Shown here: piece after piece, positions 32,560 through 48,772 of the stretch | How the letters are laid out: every line of letters starts with the position of its first letter | Numbering within the stretch: the stretch's first letter is position 1 | Source: Chelydra serpentina | Taxonomy: Eukaryota; Chordata; Testudines; Chelydridae | DNA: 64,000 nt | Direction of reading: 5' to 3' | Assembly: GCA_037349315.1 (NCBI GenBank) | Contig: JBAIAC010000042.1 | Location: forward strand, 5,208,001-5,272,000 | Program-made: the position numbers and the translations under genes | The notes under the pieces: model-generated | Seen by the model: the letters and a program-made list of their open reading frames with translations, nothing else | The model's database searches: none | What the model was told of the DNA's origin: nothing

Positions 32560-33840
32560 TGTGACATTACCCAGGGTACAATCTGGACTGTTGAATAGCT
32601 GTGTCCCCTCAATTCTCCAACCTGGGGTGCCTTTTACACTGCTTCACAGTGAGAGCAGCCACTCCTGGTCTGTCCACAAACAGCCTCCAGCATATAAATC
32701 CCTCCCAGTTATACTGCATGAACGCTATAGTCAGCCACTCCTGAATCAAGAAAATAAGAACGGCCATACTGGGTCAGACCAAAGGTCCATCTAGCCCAGT
32801 GTCCTGTCTTCCGACAGTGGCCAGTGCCATGTGCCCCAGAGAGAATGAACACAAGTGATTCATCCACTGCAGAGCAACACCAGAAAATTCCCAGTCCCAG
32901 ACTTTCCCAGGAATACACCTCTTGTACTGCCCAGCCTCTCTCCTGGACAATACAAGCTGATAGAAAGTCCGTCATTTTATTAATAGAAAATGATATACAC
33001 AAATCCTTTTATCTCAAATGGCGTTTCCCCAAACACTTCAATCCAAACGCACTGGTTGAAACAATAAAACAAGTTTATTAACTACAGAAAGCTTTTAAAT
33101 AATCTATAATTTAAGTAAGTAAGTAATTTTTTTAAGTAATGAGGCATAACAGTCAGAATCGGCTACAAGAAAATAAAACCCAACTGATACCTAACGTAAT
33201 GAGCTAAGTGAATTCAAAACAAAAGTCTCTCTCACCACATTCTTCAGCAGTTTCACTGGCTGAATCTCTTTCAGAGAGGATCCCTCCCTCGGGTCCAAAG
33301 CTGTTTCTTTGTTCTTCAGGTGTTGTGGCTGCCGTGGGTAGAGAGAAAGGGAGGAATATTTGGGGACAGCTGGTCCTCTTCCTCATAGTTCTCTTTCTCC
33401 TTTGATCTGGCTGAGGTTCAGGAGACAAAGTCTGTGTGGATGGAAATGTCGAGTTGTTTCTTTGTGAAAATGTAGATTTCTCGGTCACACCCTCGTTGCT
33501 GTCAAACAATGGCCGCTTAACCATTTGCTTTTGTTGACACCCGGATGAGGCATCAACTTTTCTCTCTGAGGAACTGGTTTGTGGCTGCCCTTAGTAGAAT
33601 CTTAAAACTTTACATACCATAGTGCCACATATATTTTAACAGGACAATAATGATCAGCATGTTATCGGTTTTTAAATGATACCTCACATGGCAGGCTTTT
33701 TATACAATTTATCATCGTCTTGTAAAAGGTGTGAACATAGGAGTACAGACTGTCACAGGATCAGAATAAATTCAGTTGTCAGGGTCAGTCTGGACTAGGC
33801 AATCTGGTCGAATTTCAGAGATGTGCTAGCTAATCCCCAA
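32560..33840 (+). mobile_element. Probable LTR-type repeat with nested CR1 piece
   Basis: Starts TGTGACATTACCCAGGG, is interrupted at about 32752-32850 by a reverse CR1 tail (AATAAGAACGGCCATACTGG), and carries an AATAAAACAAGTTTATTAAC stretch also echoed at 51130-51260. Borders are uncertain. Confidence 0.4.
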
Positions 33841-34285
33841 CACAGACAGACCCTCGGACGCTGATGCTGCAGAGGCAGAGGTGGGAAATCCAGGCTTCCA
33901 ACAAAAGGCCCTGTGGGAATCAGTCCCTCTCAGTGGTGCTGTCTGAATGCAGATGGGAGGGAGTAGGGGCAGAGGGGGTGAGTGATGAGAGGCAGCACCT
34001 TTCTACCACCGTGCTTTCCCTCACCTCTTATCCCATGATCCCCAAACACTCGATAGCCCCAGCACTCAGCTCCCCCAGCCCCAAACATTCAATCCCCAGA
34101 GTCCTCCCCATAACCCATCAGCCTGCTCCCTCAATATTTGATCTCCCAGAGCCCAGCGCCCTGGGGGATTTGAGGAGGGGAGGAGTTACCAGTCCCCAGG
34201 GACGCTCGCCCTGCAGGGAACAGCTCCAGGTAAATGCAGGAGCCCAGCCCAGGGGCTGGTGGAAGATGCGGGATGGGGACAGGTG

Positions 34286-35725
34286 CAATGTTTCCTCTAA
34301 TTTTTGACAGGCTGTGTGCACAAAAAATTTCTTCGGTGCAAATTTTTGAAGCAGAGTTCAAATTTGTGTGCCATGAGGCAAATGCGCCCAAGCGAGTAAA
34401 ATGCTTATACAAGGAGATGTGTGCGTCCCAACTGTCCCGACGCGATCAACGTTCCAAATTCTGGCGGGTAGGGGTACGATTCATTGCCCTCCTTTCCCTT
34501 CCCGCCCCTTGCCAGCTAGTAGAATCTGGCTGTGTTGATAAATGGCGGGCGAACAATGTCAACAGTCGCCCGTAAATAGGGTGACCAGATCGCAAGAGTG
34601 AAATATCAGGACACATTGGGCAAGCAAGGGGAGGGGGGGGGGGAGAAGAGAGCCACACAGCTCCCCTGCCCTACACCCCCTGAACCCACTATGCCCAGAG
34701 CCCCCCCATGACCCCCCCGCCACATTTCCACCACAAATGCACAGTGCTGTGCACAACACCAACCCTGCCCAGCGGCCCCCCCCGCCCACAGCCCCACCAC
34801 AGCTGCTCAGCACCCCCTCACAGAACCCCCCACTCGCTAGTTTCCCAATACACAGATTTCCCCTCCCAGTGCCCTTCCCCACAGCCCCACCACCACAACT
34901 AAACAATGCCCCACACAGACCCCCACTGCCCAGTGCACTGACACACACAGATCTCCCCCTCTGCCCAGGACCCCCCAACAGGCCCCCACTGCCTAGCACC
35001 CCAAAACACACAAACCTCCCCCACTGCCCAGCGCCCTCCACACCCTCAGAGCCCAGCACCACACCACACACCTCCCAGACACTCACTCCATCATGCTCTG
35101 CCCCCTTCCCTGGCCGCACTCACCAGCCCTGCTGGGAGGTCTCTGGCGCCTAAGGTCAGAGCGGCCAGGGCGGGGAGGGGGGAAGGGGGAGGGGAATGTC
35201 TCCAGACTCTCCATGTGCTGCGCCTGCCACAAGCGCAAGCTCCGTGGCTCCCATTGGCCGGGAAAAGCGCCAATGGGAGCTGCCGGAGCCGCGGAGCGGA
35301 GCTTGCAGGCACTGGCAGCGCGCAGAGATGCTAAGAGCCAGCAGGTCCCTCTGGCTCCTAGTGTCGGGTCAGGGCGGTGAGGGGACGGGGGGGCGGTGCC
35401 TGAAAGCCCCGCCACCGCAGCTCCGATTGGGTAGGAGGGAGCCAGTGCAGCACACTGAGACCCCCCCCTCCGCCTCTGTGCCTTGGGGCCGCCCGCACTG
35501 CAGGGTCCTGCTGGCGGGCGGGCACACCGCCGGGAGCTGCCCTAGGAAGCGCTGACACGCCAGCCCCGGGACTTTGGCGGTGATGGTGAGCAGTCCCCGA
35601 TATCGGGACAAAGGGCATCCCAACCGATGTGCGGTCAGGACGCGGGACAAATGTGTGCACGGTGTTTCACCGTGCGTGTGGGGTTTAGGATCTCTGTGCG
35701 CGCACACAGCTTAGAGGGAACAGTG
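34286..35725. mobile_element. hAT-type element, 1.44 kb, only in duplication unit 1
   Basis: Termini CAATGTTTCCTCTAA and TTAGAGGGAACAGTG (13 of 15 matching as inverted repeats). Flanks GACAGGTG (34278-34285) and AACAGGTG (35726-35733). The C-rich interior probably includes a second nested element starting TAGGGTGACCAGATCGC at 34577. No transposase reading frame. Confidence 0.8.
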
Positions 35726-36179
35726 AACAGGTGTCTAGAGTGAAGGTGGGGCCTGGTCCAAGTGTCCTCCTCATCTCCATGGCAGGAGGATCCCATCTGG
35801 GAGGGGAAGGGAGGGGGGGAACTTCAGCCAGGCAGAGGGAGCATCTGGAGGAGTTTTTCTCTCTCCCTTTCCCCACTTGTGGCACATCAGCTCAGCAGCC
35901 AGGGCTGCAGCAGGGAGGGGGGCTGATGGGGGCTTCTCCTCCTCTGCCTGGGGGCAGAGCCAGAGGGTCACTGACCAGGTGCTGCTTGGCTGATGCTGGA
36001 TCCTCACCCCAGCGATGGGCAGCTGCATCCTTGGGAGCCAAATGTCCCTGATGTGTGTAGGAACGAGAAAATGGGTTTGTCACCATGGCCAGCCCTAGTC
36101 AGGGCACTGAGAGAATTTCCCTGCTGTGTGGAGGAGTCTCTGATGTCCAATGTGGTGTTGGCTCCACTGGGGCCATGTC

Positions 36180-36564
36180 CCACACTGAGACCATCTCAGA
36201 GGTTTCTTCCCAGTGTGGATTTGCAGGTGTCTGATACTCCGGGAGCACCAAATGAACCTTCCCCCACATTCAAGGTCTCTCTGTTGTGTGGCTCACTGAA
36301 GTGTGAAGTCAAATTGAATCTTTTCCTGCAGTCAAGCTATTTCCGGGGCTGCTCACCCATGTGGCTTCTCCGATGCTCAGTAAGGTTTGAGCTCTGACTG
36401 AAAAAGCTTCAGTAAGAGCTGACACCTTACTGAGCATGGGAGAAGTCGCATGGGTGAGCGGCCCTAGACAGTCCAAGCATGTATGGAGATTTTCTCCTCT
36501 GTGGGTTCTCTGATGTGTAATAAGGTTTGCTCTCTTAATGTAACTGTTTCCACATTCCAAGCAT
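36180..36564 (-). pseudogene. Decayed C2H2 fingers downstream of ZNF copy 1
   Basis: Directly after the stop, a different minus-strand frame reads HKCLECGNSYIKRANLITHQ with correct C2H2 spacing and then HTCLDC, after which the pattern breaks up. These are remains of fingers that once extended the array and were cut off by a one-base frameshift in the linker. Further finger-like fragments with histidine spacing but missing cysteines reach about 36180. Confidence 0.7.
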
Positions 36565-39698
<3,134 letters not shown>

Positions 39699-40654
39699 TT
39701 CCCTGCCCTGTCTCCTGGAAGACGAGACGATCTGGAGCGAAACGTGGACGTGATTCCTCAGCCTGTCGGGGCGAGAGGGGCGATGGGGGGGGGGGGGGTT
39801 TCAGAAGGGGCTTGAGTCCATTTCACACCCCGACTCCCCCGGCTCTCTCCCTGCAGACAGACGCTCTGGGCTCTGCCACGCTGGGAAAACCCTCAGTCAC
39901 TTTATTCCAACACAGACCCAGCCCCTCCCCCCAGCACTGAACCCCAGAGACACTTTTAAACCCCCTCAGGGACACAGTCTCTGAGAGAAATGCTAGAAAA
40001 GAGCAGAATCAAAGGAGACACTTTGGGAGATTCCCCGATATTGGCCCCGACCGGCAGGACTAGGGAGAGGCAGGATCCTGTCAGCTCCTCCCCTTGTTCC
40101 CAGGAGAGTCAGTCTGCCCAGGGGGATGCAGAGAATGGATCCTGGCAGGGCTGGGACCTGGGAATCCCCCTCCCCACTTCTTGCTCCTGCTGCCCCTTTC
40201 ACTCTCACTCCTCCCCTTCCTGTCTCCTTCCCTGTCCCCTCTGCCTGGGAGAACTGGGGACTGTCCCCTTCCCAGGGGCGTTTGCTCTCCAGTGTGAACC
40301 GGGCTGTGTCACTGAGGGCAGCAGCTCTGGGACCCGCTGACAATGGGGAGCCCCTCCCCCTCTGGTACAAACTCACCAGCTGGTCCCTGAAAGGCCCTTT
40401 GTGCAGAGTCACTGTCCTGCCCGGCCCCGGGTCTCTCCCACTCACCTGCAGGCTCCAGCTCAGGGGCTGGTTCCAGGCACGGGGAAAGTCCCCCCTGGGC
40501 TGGACACGGAGGGGGGTTAATGAAGGTCTCTCCCTGGCACAGACCTAGCTGCTCAATCTGGGCCCCAGATCACAATGTAGGAGGCTGCATCAACTGACCC
40601 AGGAAGCTCAATTAACTCCCAGGCGCTCATATCATGGGTACGGTTCTCTTAGAG

Positions 40655-41400
40655 CAGTGGTTCCCAAACTTTAACAACCTGCGAACCCCTTGCACTAAAT
40701 TATCAAGTCTTGCGAACCCCCTCCTAAAAATGATTATTTCCAGGGATTTTCTCCTTTACCTGAGTATAAATTATAAAAGCAGTGATCTGGGAAATATAAA
40801 ATTTGTTCTTATGACATGCTTATTACACACTATCGATTATTAATTATTAGCATTACAGTATTTTTATTACATTATGAAAACGGCAACACTCTTCCAAGAT
40901 CTCACTTTCGTAGCTTGTATCATTTTGAATAAGCCTGTTATAAGACAAGGCTCCTATGTTTCATCAAGGAGTATCAGACGTGAGACAGCATGAAGGTATT
41001 TAAGAAGCCAACTCAAAGAGTTCCTCCTACACAAGCATTCAGGTCTTGAGCAGTCCAGGCAAACAACGCACGTTACAACAAAGCTTAAACTTGTTCTTCA
41101 GAATAATTTAAAAACAATACTAGCTGCCTATTTAATTTTTAAAACAGCAAAAAATATCCTCCTCCCTTTCCATTTCTTCTAAGGAGTGTTGAAGTTTAAA
41201 TCTCCTCAGTGTGATAGAGATGCTTGCTTTGATCTGCTTAGCTCTTGGAAGTCCAGGGCCTCTGGGCTGCTGGACCCGTGCTGCCCTGGGTCACTAGGGA
41301 CAGCTCTGTCTGCCATTAGGGAGTTTTTTCCTGAGAACCCCCTGTAACATTTCAGAACCCCCCAGGGATTCACGAACTCCAGTTTGGGCACCATGGGTGC
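40655..41400. mobile_element. hAT-like element remnant, only in unit 1
   Basis: Starts CAGTGGTTCCCAAACTTTAA and ends near CCAGTTTGGGCACCATGG, with repeated GCGAACCCC/GAACCCCC motifs at both ends. The corresponding place in unit 2 (about 59425) has a different repeat instead. Confidence 0.55.
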
Positions 41401-43224
41401 TGGGGGGACAGTATCCTGGGGGGGGGGGGGGGGGTCCATAGGTGCTTGGGGGGAGCGGTGTGGGGGGCACCGTGGGTGCTCTGATGGGAGCAGCCTGTGA
41501 CCCCCACTGGTATGTGGGAGGGCGGGGGTTGGCGGGGCTGGCAGGCTCCCTACCTGGCTTCTCACAACATGTCCACAGGCGCGGAAATTAGGGGTGCAGG
41601 TTTTAGCTGGGGCTCCACTGCCAGCCTCCTGTGCCCAGGTCCCAGCCCTCCCCCTCCCCCCCAGCCCGTACCTGGAAGCTGGCCAACTGCGCCCCCCAAG
41701 TCCCTGCCCATCGTGCCCTCCAGGTCCCAGTCCCAGGTCCCGGCCCTTCACCCCGGCTCCCCCCGCACCCTGGCTGCAGGCTGGGGGGGACGGACAGACA
41801 GGGGTAAGGGGGCTGGCTTTCACCACCCCCACTATTCAAAGTGTTCCCATGCCACCGGACATGTCCTTCCCTAAGCTCCTAGCTCCGTGAACTGCCAGCC
41901 CCGTAGCTCCCATTGGCCGGGAACCGCAGCCTATGGGACTTGCGGAGGCGGTGCCTGCAGGTGGAGGCAGCGCGTGGAGGTAGGAGCCAATGGAGGGACC
42001 TGTTGCCACTTCTGGGGAGCCCCCCCGAAGGTAAGTGTCACTCAGAGCCCTGACCCCCTCCCACGCCCCAACCCCTAGCCCTGAACCCCCTCCCACACTC
42101 AAACTCCTCCTGCTGTTGGGGGCGGGGGTGCTGGCCCAGGACTGCTCCAACAGTGGCTGGTGTGACTGGCCCAGGGACCTGAGCTGCTTGGGCATCCCCG
42201 GAACCAGCTGCACCGGCCGCGGCAGAAGTCACGGAAAATCACAGAATCCGGGAGGTCCGTGACAAACTCGCAGCCTTAATCATGAGCAGACAGACAAACA
42301 CCAGCCTCCTTTGCCTTAGCAATAACCAGCCCCCCAACTTCTCCCTTATGAGGACAGTTCAGCAGCTGCAGATTTCATTTGCCCACCTAGACTCACACCA
42401 GAACAGAACCAAGTTGAACTGATATGCTTAACTAAACTGGAACCAGACTTAAACCAGCATTTTTCCTCTTACTCACTGAACCTGAATCAAACTCAGGGAG
42501 AAATGGCTACCAGTTAAAATAAAGTTTCAGCAATTTTTCAGCTCAATATATGACAAAATAAAATAAAATCTACTCTGATCTCACTCATTATAAAAGAAGA
42601 CATCAAAACACCCAGGCATGTGATCGCTACCAGAGTGGCCTGTCCCAGTAGAAGGAGAAGAGAAGGGGGCAGCCCACAGGAGCAGGGAGGGAGGGGGGAG
42701 AGAAGTTGGGGGCTCCCCATCCCAGAAGTTAACATTGACTCTTCAAGCCCAAGGAAAAAGGCTGCTCAATTCTTCTTCCCCTTACACAGGCCTCCTCTCA
42801 CCTGTCCCCACCCCTTGGGGAAGCTCTTCCCTCCAATTGCCCCACCTGAGGCAGGCCCAATACCCTAAATTCAGTTCCCCACTGAAGCAAGCCACAGGGC
42901 TCACTCCCAATCCCCTTCCGGGGCACTGCCTGGTAACTGAACCAGAACCGAACACACCGACTGCCACTGAACCCGAACCAAACCCCAATTCCACTCCTTG
43001 CGGTTGGCAGTGACTCTGGTTGGACACCGAATCCTGTGCCGAAATCAGACCAGCCCCTGGTCAGTCCTGTCAGACCAGGAGTCAGCCCCCGAAACGATGA
43101 GATTGTCTTTAAACACAAATATGAAATTGGGTGCAGGGTGTGTGGGGGCGAGGGGTTCTGAGTGGACATTTGCCTTGTAAATTCTCGGCCCTTTGGGGGA
43201 AGTTTCCTGCTCACCCCCTATCCC

Positions 43225-43709
43225 TAGGGTGACCCACCTTTCAAAAGGCAAAAGCAGGACAGATGCAGGAGCCCTGCCCCCTTCCATGGCCCCGCCCCTC
43301 CTCTCCCACCTGCTGCTCCTCCTCCTGAGGCCCTGCCCAGGCCGGAAGCTGGGTTGTGATAAGAGTTGCCCAGGGAGCCCTGGACCCTCCACCTGCCCTG
43401 GGCAGGGGCCTGGGGTGTTCAAGAGCAGCCCCTGGTGCAGGTGGAGGGTCTGCGGCTCCCCACTGCAGCCTGGGTGGCTCTCTTCATGGTCAGGATCTAG
43501 TTTCTGGCCTGGCCAGGTGGCAGGGCTCCCACCTCAGTCCCACCCACAGGGAACAGGCTGGCGCTGTCCCTGAGCCTCGGGCAGGCTCAGAGCCCTGGCC
43601 CAGGGAATCTGGGACAAATGCTGTCCCAGAATCATTCAGCCCAGGGTCCGGGACTTGAACTCTGCATTTTAGGACTGTCCTACCCAATTCGGGACCAATG
43701 GTCACCCTG
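43225..43709. mobile_element. MITE-like element, AGGGTGACC termini
   Basis: TAGGGTGACCCACC and CCAATGGTCACCCTG form inverted ends; flanks CCTATCCC and CCCAACCC agree at 6 of 8. The inner part is alignable with unit 2 at about 59940-60090 and 62000-62170, between which a 1.9-kb element is inserted. Confidence 0.55.
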
Positions 43710-44144
43710 CCCAACCCCCACTGCCAGTTTGGCCATTTCTAAGGGAACAAATCCCCGCTGGCTGCTGGGCAGGGCAGCTCCCTCAACCTCTTCTCCCCAC
43801 CCCTCTGGCTTTCCCTGGCTCTCCCTTTCCCTGCCAGTCTCCTTACAGCCTCCCCTCCCCACATCCCCGCCTTTCCCTCACAGTGACACCCCTCCCCTCA
43901 CATCTTCCCTCTATTCCAGCCTTGTTCCCCTCAGCCCCAAATCCCCCCACCCCCGATTCTCCTGCATAGCCCCATCCTCCCTTCAGTGCAACTACTTCCC
44001 CACATCCCATCCTGCCCCCTGCATCCTCTTCCTGCCCCCAGCCTCACACATCTGTTCCCCCCGTCAATTCCCCCTTACCTACACCCCCTGCCCCTCTTCA
44101 GCCCCCTTCCGCCTCCCCTACCCCGCATCTCGCTGTCCCACCTT

Positions 44145-44290
44145 CTGTCTTTCAGCACTCACCTGGGATGTGGGAGACCCCTGTTCAAATCTCCTTTCCT
44201 CCCCTGCTTGAGGGGGGAATTGAACCTGGATCTCCTTCATCCCAGCCCACTTAGACACCAGCAGAACGGTTCCCATTCACGGATCCCTAG
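44145..44290 (+). repeat. tRNA-derived SINE-like fragment
   Basis: AGCACTCACCTGGGATGTGG and GGAGACCCCTGTTCAAATC resemble the A/B-box half of a tRNA-derived SINE related to 3745-4015. Confidence 0.45.
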
Positions 44291-44859
44291 GCAGACCTGC
44301 ACCCATGAGGCATTATGCAGAGATAGCGACTGACCAGGGATTATTTTAAACGCTAAATTTGAGGGAGGGGGGGTATGTGAAATATTGCGCAGAATCAGGT
44401 CTCCTTTAGCAGCTCCATGCCTCTGGGCCTTGGGGTGCAGCTGTGTGAGTACCCAGCCCTAGGAGCGGGTGCTGAGGTGTAGCATTGCCCAAGGGGGGGG
44501 GGGGGAGCCCCTTTACACCTCAGCATCCTTTTCTGCAGCCACTGCAGATTTCTCACCCCCACTGCTGTCGCCTGTAACCCCTCTATGCCCCGGGGTTCCC
44601 CACTGATACTGTCTGGCCGGGCCTTAGCCACATTCTTAGCCCTGGTGCCTAACTACCCGTCTCTGATTTTCCCCATCTCCTTCCCCGGCCTCCGGCGCTT
44701 TCACCCCCCTGCACATCAGTCTGGCCCCTGCCCGGATTCTGGACCCACATTTGACTCCTCTGCCCCCTCGTACCCCTAGGGCCAGCAGAGCCCCTTGGCC
44801 CCCCACGCGGGAGTCAGTGAGCGGCACCCTTCACCCGAGCACCCACAGCAGCAGCGGAT

Positions 44860-45320
44860 GGCGGCAGCTCCCCGGTGTGTCTGTCCCACCCCCAGCTCGG
44901 CCCGGCCCGGCTCCCCCCGCCCCGCCCCGCACACACCCGGGGCCGGCGGCAGCTTTCCCGGGCCCGGGGCAGGGAATCGCAGCCAGCTCCGCTGGGAGCA
45001 GCCTGGGGCCAAACCCTCCCCCTGCAGCCCGGGGGTGACGGGGGGGGGGGGGGGGCGGGTCTCTCTCACCTTCCCTCCGAGCGGGGCCCCCCGGGGCAGG
45101 GGCCGGGCCGGGAAGGGGCCCTGGCCGGGCTGGGGGCTCTGCCCCGGGAGAGGCTCCTGGGGAGCAGCGGGAAGGGCCCGGATGGAGATTCCCCTCTCCC
45201 GGCTGCAGCCCGGACTCCGGGCTCCCCGCACCAGCCGCCGGGGCTCGGGGATCTCGCCAGGAGCCTGGGAGCCGGAGTCACCGCAGCGGCTGCGAGTCAC
45301 TTCCTGCTACCGGGACGCAG
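44860..45320 (-). promoter_or_regulatory. CpG-rich promoter and 5'-UTR exon of ZNF copy 1
   Basis: A dense CG/GC-box block without a TATA box. On the minus strand a strong donor (GGGAAG then GTGAGA) places the end of a non-coding first exon at 45070, starting somewhere near 45300. The same layout, at the same distance class from the start exon, occurs in copy 2. A run of 17 G (plus strand) lies just inside intron 1 (about 45040-45056). Confidence 0.65.
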
Positions 45321-46048
45321 GGAGCCCGGCCATTGTTCCCACCCAGCTGCTCCTGGGTCCTAGCGATCAACGCTCCACTCTGCAGCCCCCTGCCCCCTGG
45401 GGGCCCCACCTCCCCTGGGCAGGGCAGCTTCTCCCAGCACTATGGGGCATCCAGCAATGAAACCACAGGATTAATGGGGGGACAGAAAGGAGACGTGCAG
45501 ATCCCGGGGAGGGGGGAGAAGGGGGGTTTCTAGGGAGACTGGGGTTGTTCCAGACAATCCAGGCGTGATGGGGAGTCAGGGACTCTCTGGTAACAGACTG
45601 GCACAGGGAGCAGGTGATCAGAGCTCATCTCTTGTCTGCACACCAGGCTCACTGGGGACCAGCCCCGGCCGGAGCTCCCAGCTCTGCTCCCCTGGCTCGG
45701 GTCATGGAGCTGTCAGAGCTTTGCCACTGGGTTCTGCCGGTTACTCATTGGTCCAGATGAACCTGCTCTGGGCTTTATTTAAACCCCCCTCGTGTCTGCC
45801 CCCCTCCCAGGGATCCCCTCTGATCATGTCCTGGCTGGCTCCCCCATGAGTGTAGTGATGGCAGCTCCCCCTCAGGCACCTGTTGCTCTGGGTCACTCTT
45901 GTCCCCTATTTCCCCCTCATCGTTTCCCAATTGTCACCAAAATCATCCGCCTTCTCGTGATGGGCGCCCAGAGAATCCCCTGAAATGTTGGAATTGATCA
46001 GATGCAACCATCGAAACAGACAAGTGCTACCGACTTAAGTGCAAGGCC

Positions 46049-46172
46049 CAGGGTGACCAGACAACAAATGTGAAAAATCGGAACAGGGGATGGAGGGTAA
46101 TAGGAGCTTACATAAGAAAAACACCCAAAAATCAGGTCTGTCCCTATAAAATTGGGACATCTGGTCACCCTA
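46049..46172. mobile_element. 124-bp hAT MITE with perfect target duplication
   Basis: CAGGGTGACCAGAC and ATCTGGTCACCCTA are the inverted ends; GCAAGGCC flanks it at 46041-46048 and 46173-46180. Confidence 0.88.
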
Positions 46173-47038
46173 GCAAGGCCTCATTTTGCTAGGCCAAAAA
46201 CAGATCAAGATATAGGATAGCACTCTTAGGTCATGGCTACTGATGCAGCCGCACCATTGTAAGCTCTCTAGGGCAGGGGTTCCTGCTAGTGGTCACCCTG
46301 ATAATTTTTCCTAAAATACTTAATTAACTTTAGGAAAAACAAATAAATATGCACATATCCATGTCCAAATCACTGTAATTTATTTACATAGGGGTTTTGT
46401 TTTGTTTTTTGCATATTCAATAATAAAAATAATGTACAGTTCTCTGTATTCTTTACTGGACCTACACAGAATAGAAACACAAATAAGGTAGTTCCATATT
46501 CTTGTCTTCTTGTTTTTTAATTATTGTTTCTTTTGCTTTTTTGGTTGCATTATTTTTAAAAGACTTGCTCGCTAGTAAGTCTGCTTCTGCGAAAAGTGAT
46601 GTTTGTTCGCTTGTTAATATCACGGTTCACAGCAGCAGACTTGCTGGTGAGCTGGGAGGCGGCGAAAAGTGATTAACAAACATACAAACAGCACTTCTCA
46701 GAGCCGACTTACTCAAACTCAGCAAGTTGGCAGACAAATTAAGCCCTGGATGGGAGGTGGCAGGTGGGAGGGAGGGTGGCAGCGGGGGTCAGTGGCGATG
46801 GGAGGGGTGGTGAGCCTGGGGCCCAGAGTCTGCAGCAGAGATCTGGAGCCTGCTGCTGCACAGTTGGAGCCTGGGGCCAGAGCAGGCCGTGGGGGCTGGG
46901 GCAATGGGCGGGGGGCTTGAGTCTCGGGTCAGGGCTGGAGCCCAAAGCGTCAGGGCTGGAGCCTGCCAGTCGCCACCAGGGCTGGCGCCGGAAACGCAAG
47001 CCCCACCACCCGCGACAAGATGGGAACACACACCGGAT

Positions 47039-47438
47039 CATAGGCGCCAACTTTCCCCTGCACCGGTGGGTGCTCGCACCTCCCCACCCTCAGCCCCGCT
47101 CCAACTCCACCCCTTCCCCGCCCCCATTCCAACCCCTTTCCCAAAGTCTCCGCCCCAACTCCACCCCTCCCTGCTCCTATTGGACCTTTTCCCCAAATCC
47201 CGGCCCCCCCCCTCCTCCCATGAGTGCGCTGCGCTCCCCCTTGTCCCCCTCCCTCCCAGCCACACCAAACAGCTGTTTTGCAGCACAAGCGCTGGGAGCT
47301 AGGGGGGAAAAGCGGGCATGCAGCGCGCTAAGGGGAGGAGATGGAGGCAGAGGTGAGCTGCCGGTGGGTGCAGAGCACCCACCAATTTTTCCCCGTGGGT
47401 GTGCCAGCCCCAGAGCACCCACGGAGTCGGCGCCTACG
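47039..47438. mobile_element. hAT-type MITE, AGGCGCCGAC family (copy C)
   Basis: CATAGGCGCCAACT and AGTCGGCGCCTACG termini; flanks CACCGGAT and CACCAGAT match at 7 of 8 (47031-47038, 47439-47446). Confidence 0.85.
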
Positions 47439-48161
47439 CACCAGATGCCTGCTCCCCCGGCATTTGTGGCTCCAGAAGGGGACAGGGCTCAACCCCTGCG
47501 GGTGACTCTGGGGGAGGGGGTCGCTGCTTTGCCCCCTACCCTAATCACCGCCCAGGTAGCTGTGGCGGCAAGAAAAGCCCCGGGTGGCTGCATGCGCCCA
47601 CGGTGGCCACATTTGCGAAATGCTGCTCTAGTATATCCGCTCGAAGCCGGCGGGAGAGCTAATTAATCCACCCCCAATGAGTGGCGGCAGATATGTTGGT
47701 GGGAGAAGCTCAAAAAAATGCCTCCCCAGGCGGATTGACTGTCCTGCAGCAGGCAGGCAAATGGGAATTGCCAGCCAGAGGGGATTTCCTTCGGGAATGA
47801 AAATATTTTCCCATAGACCTCTAGAAGGGTCCGAAAACCCATCATGCTGCAGCCCCCTGCCCCAGACCCTGCCTCCTATGACACTAACAGCCCTTCAGTG
47901 TTGACCGGAAAAGGGTGCATTGTTCTATGACGACAACGCGCCGATCAGGCCTGACCAACTCACTCCTCCTCAGGCATTGCTTTCATAGTATTCATCCACC
48001 ACGGGTCATGGGAGGTCACTAATAAAGGCTCATGTCACACTGTTCCTCAGGATCATTGCAAGATGTGTGGGCAGATGATCTTTAAGGAACTACATTTATG
48101 TACCAGAAACTGTTTTAAAGTCTGAATCCAGCCTGAAAGGTTGAAAAACTGGTTTTGCCAG

Positions 48162-48691
48162 TGTCACGGAGCGTGGGGGAATCAGGGCCCTGCACCCCAC
48201 ACTTCCTGCAATTCACCGTGACTCTCGGCTAGCCAGTAAAACAGAAGGTTTATTAGACGACAGGACCACAGTCCAAAACAGAGCTTGTAGGTACAGAAAA
48301 CAGGACCCCCTCAGTCAGGTCCATCTTGGGGGGGATAGAGAGCCTAGACCCCGGCTCTGGGCCTCCCTCTGTTTCCCCAGCCAGCTCCAAAGTGACACTC
48401 TCCAGCCCCTCCTCTGGCCTTTGTCTCTTTCCCAGGCCAGGAGGCCACCTGATCTCTTTGTTCTCCAACACCTTCAGTTGGCATCTTGCAGGGCAGGGAC
48501 CCAGGCCATCAGTTGCCAGGAGACAGGTTGTCGGCCTTTCCTCTTTGGAGACAGCATCACACTGGCCCTCTCAGGCTCTGCAACAATCACACACCCTTAT
48601 TCCACCACCTAGATACTTAGGAAATGCATAGGGGAAACTGAGGCACCCACAAAGTATTCAGAGAAAACATTAACATTCCCACTTCGTCACA
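48162..48691 (-). mobile_element. Solo LTR, minus orientation
   Basis: On the minus strand it runs TGTGACGAAGTGGG ... CTCCGTGACA (TG...CA) with AATAAA at 48254-48249. Perfect 5-bp target duplications GCCAG at 48157-48161 and 48692-48696 show it is a solo LTR left by recombination. Same family as 1958-2681. Confidence 0.9.
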
Positions 48692-48772
48692 GCCAGACAA
48701 AGGGATATCTAGACATCTATCTCCCACAGTTCATAGGTAGATTAAGCGTTGTAAGCGTACACAATTGAACAG

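Noticed and set aside
44776..45460. Overlapping long open frames in the CpG island of ZNF copy 1
   Set aside because: Open in three or more frames on both strands, as expected for very GC-rich promoter sequence. No domain, and copy 2 does not conserve a frame.
46764..47666. 300-codon plus-strand frame
   Set aside because: It spans a MITE boundary and its GC-rich body. No domain or codon signal.
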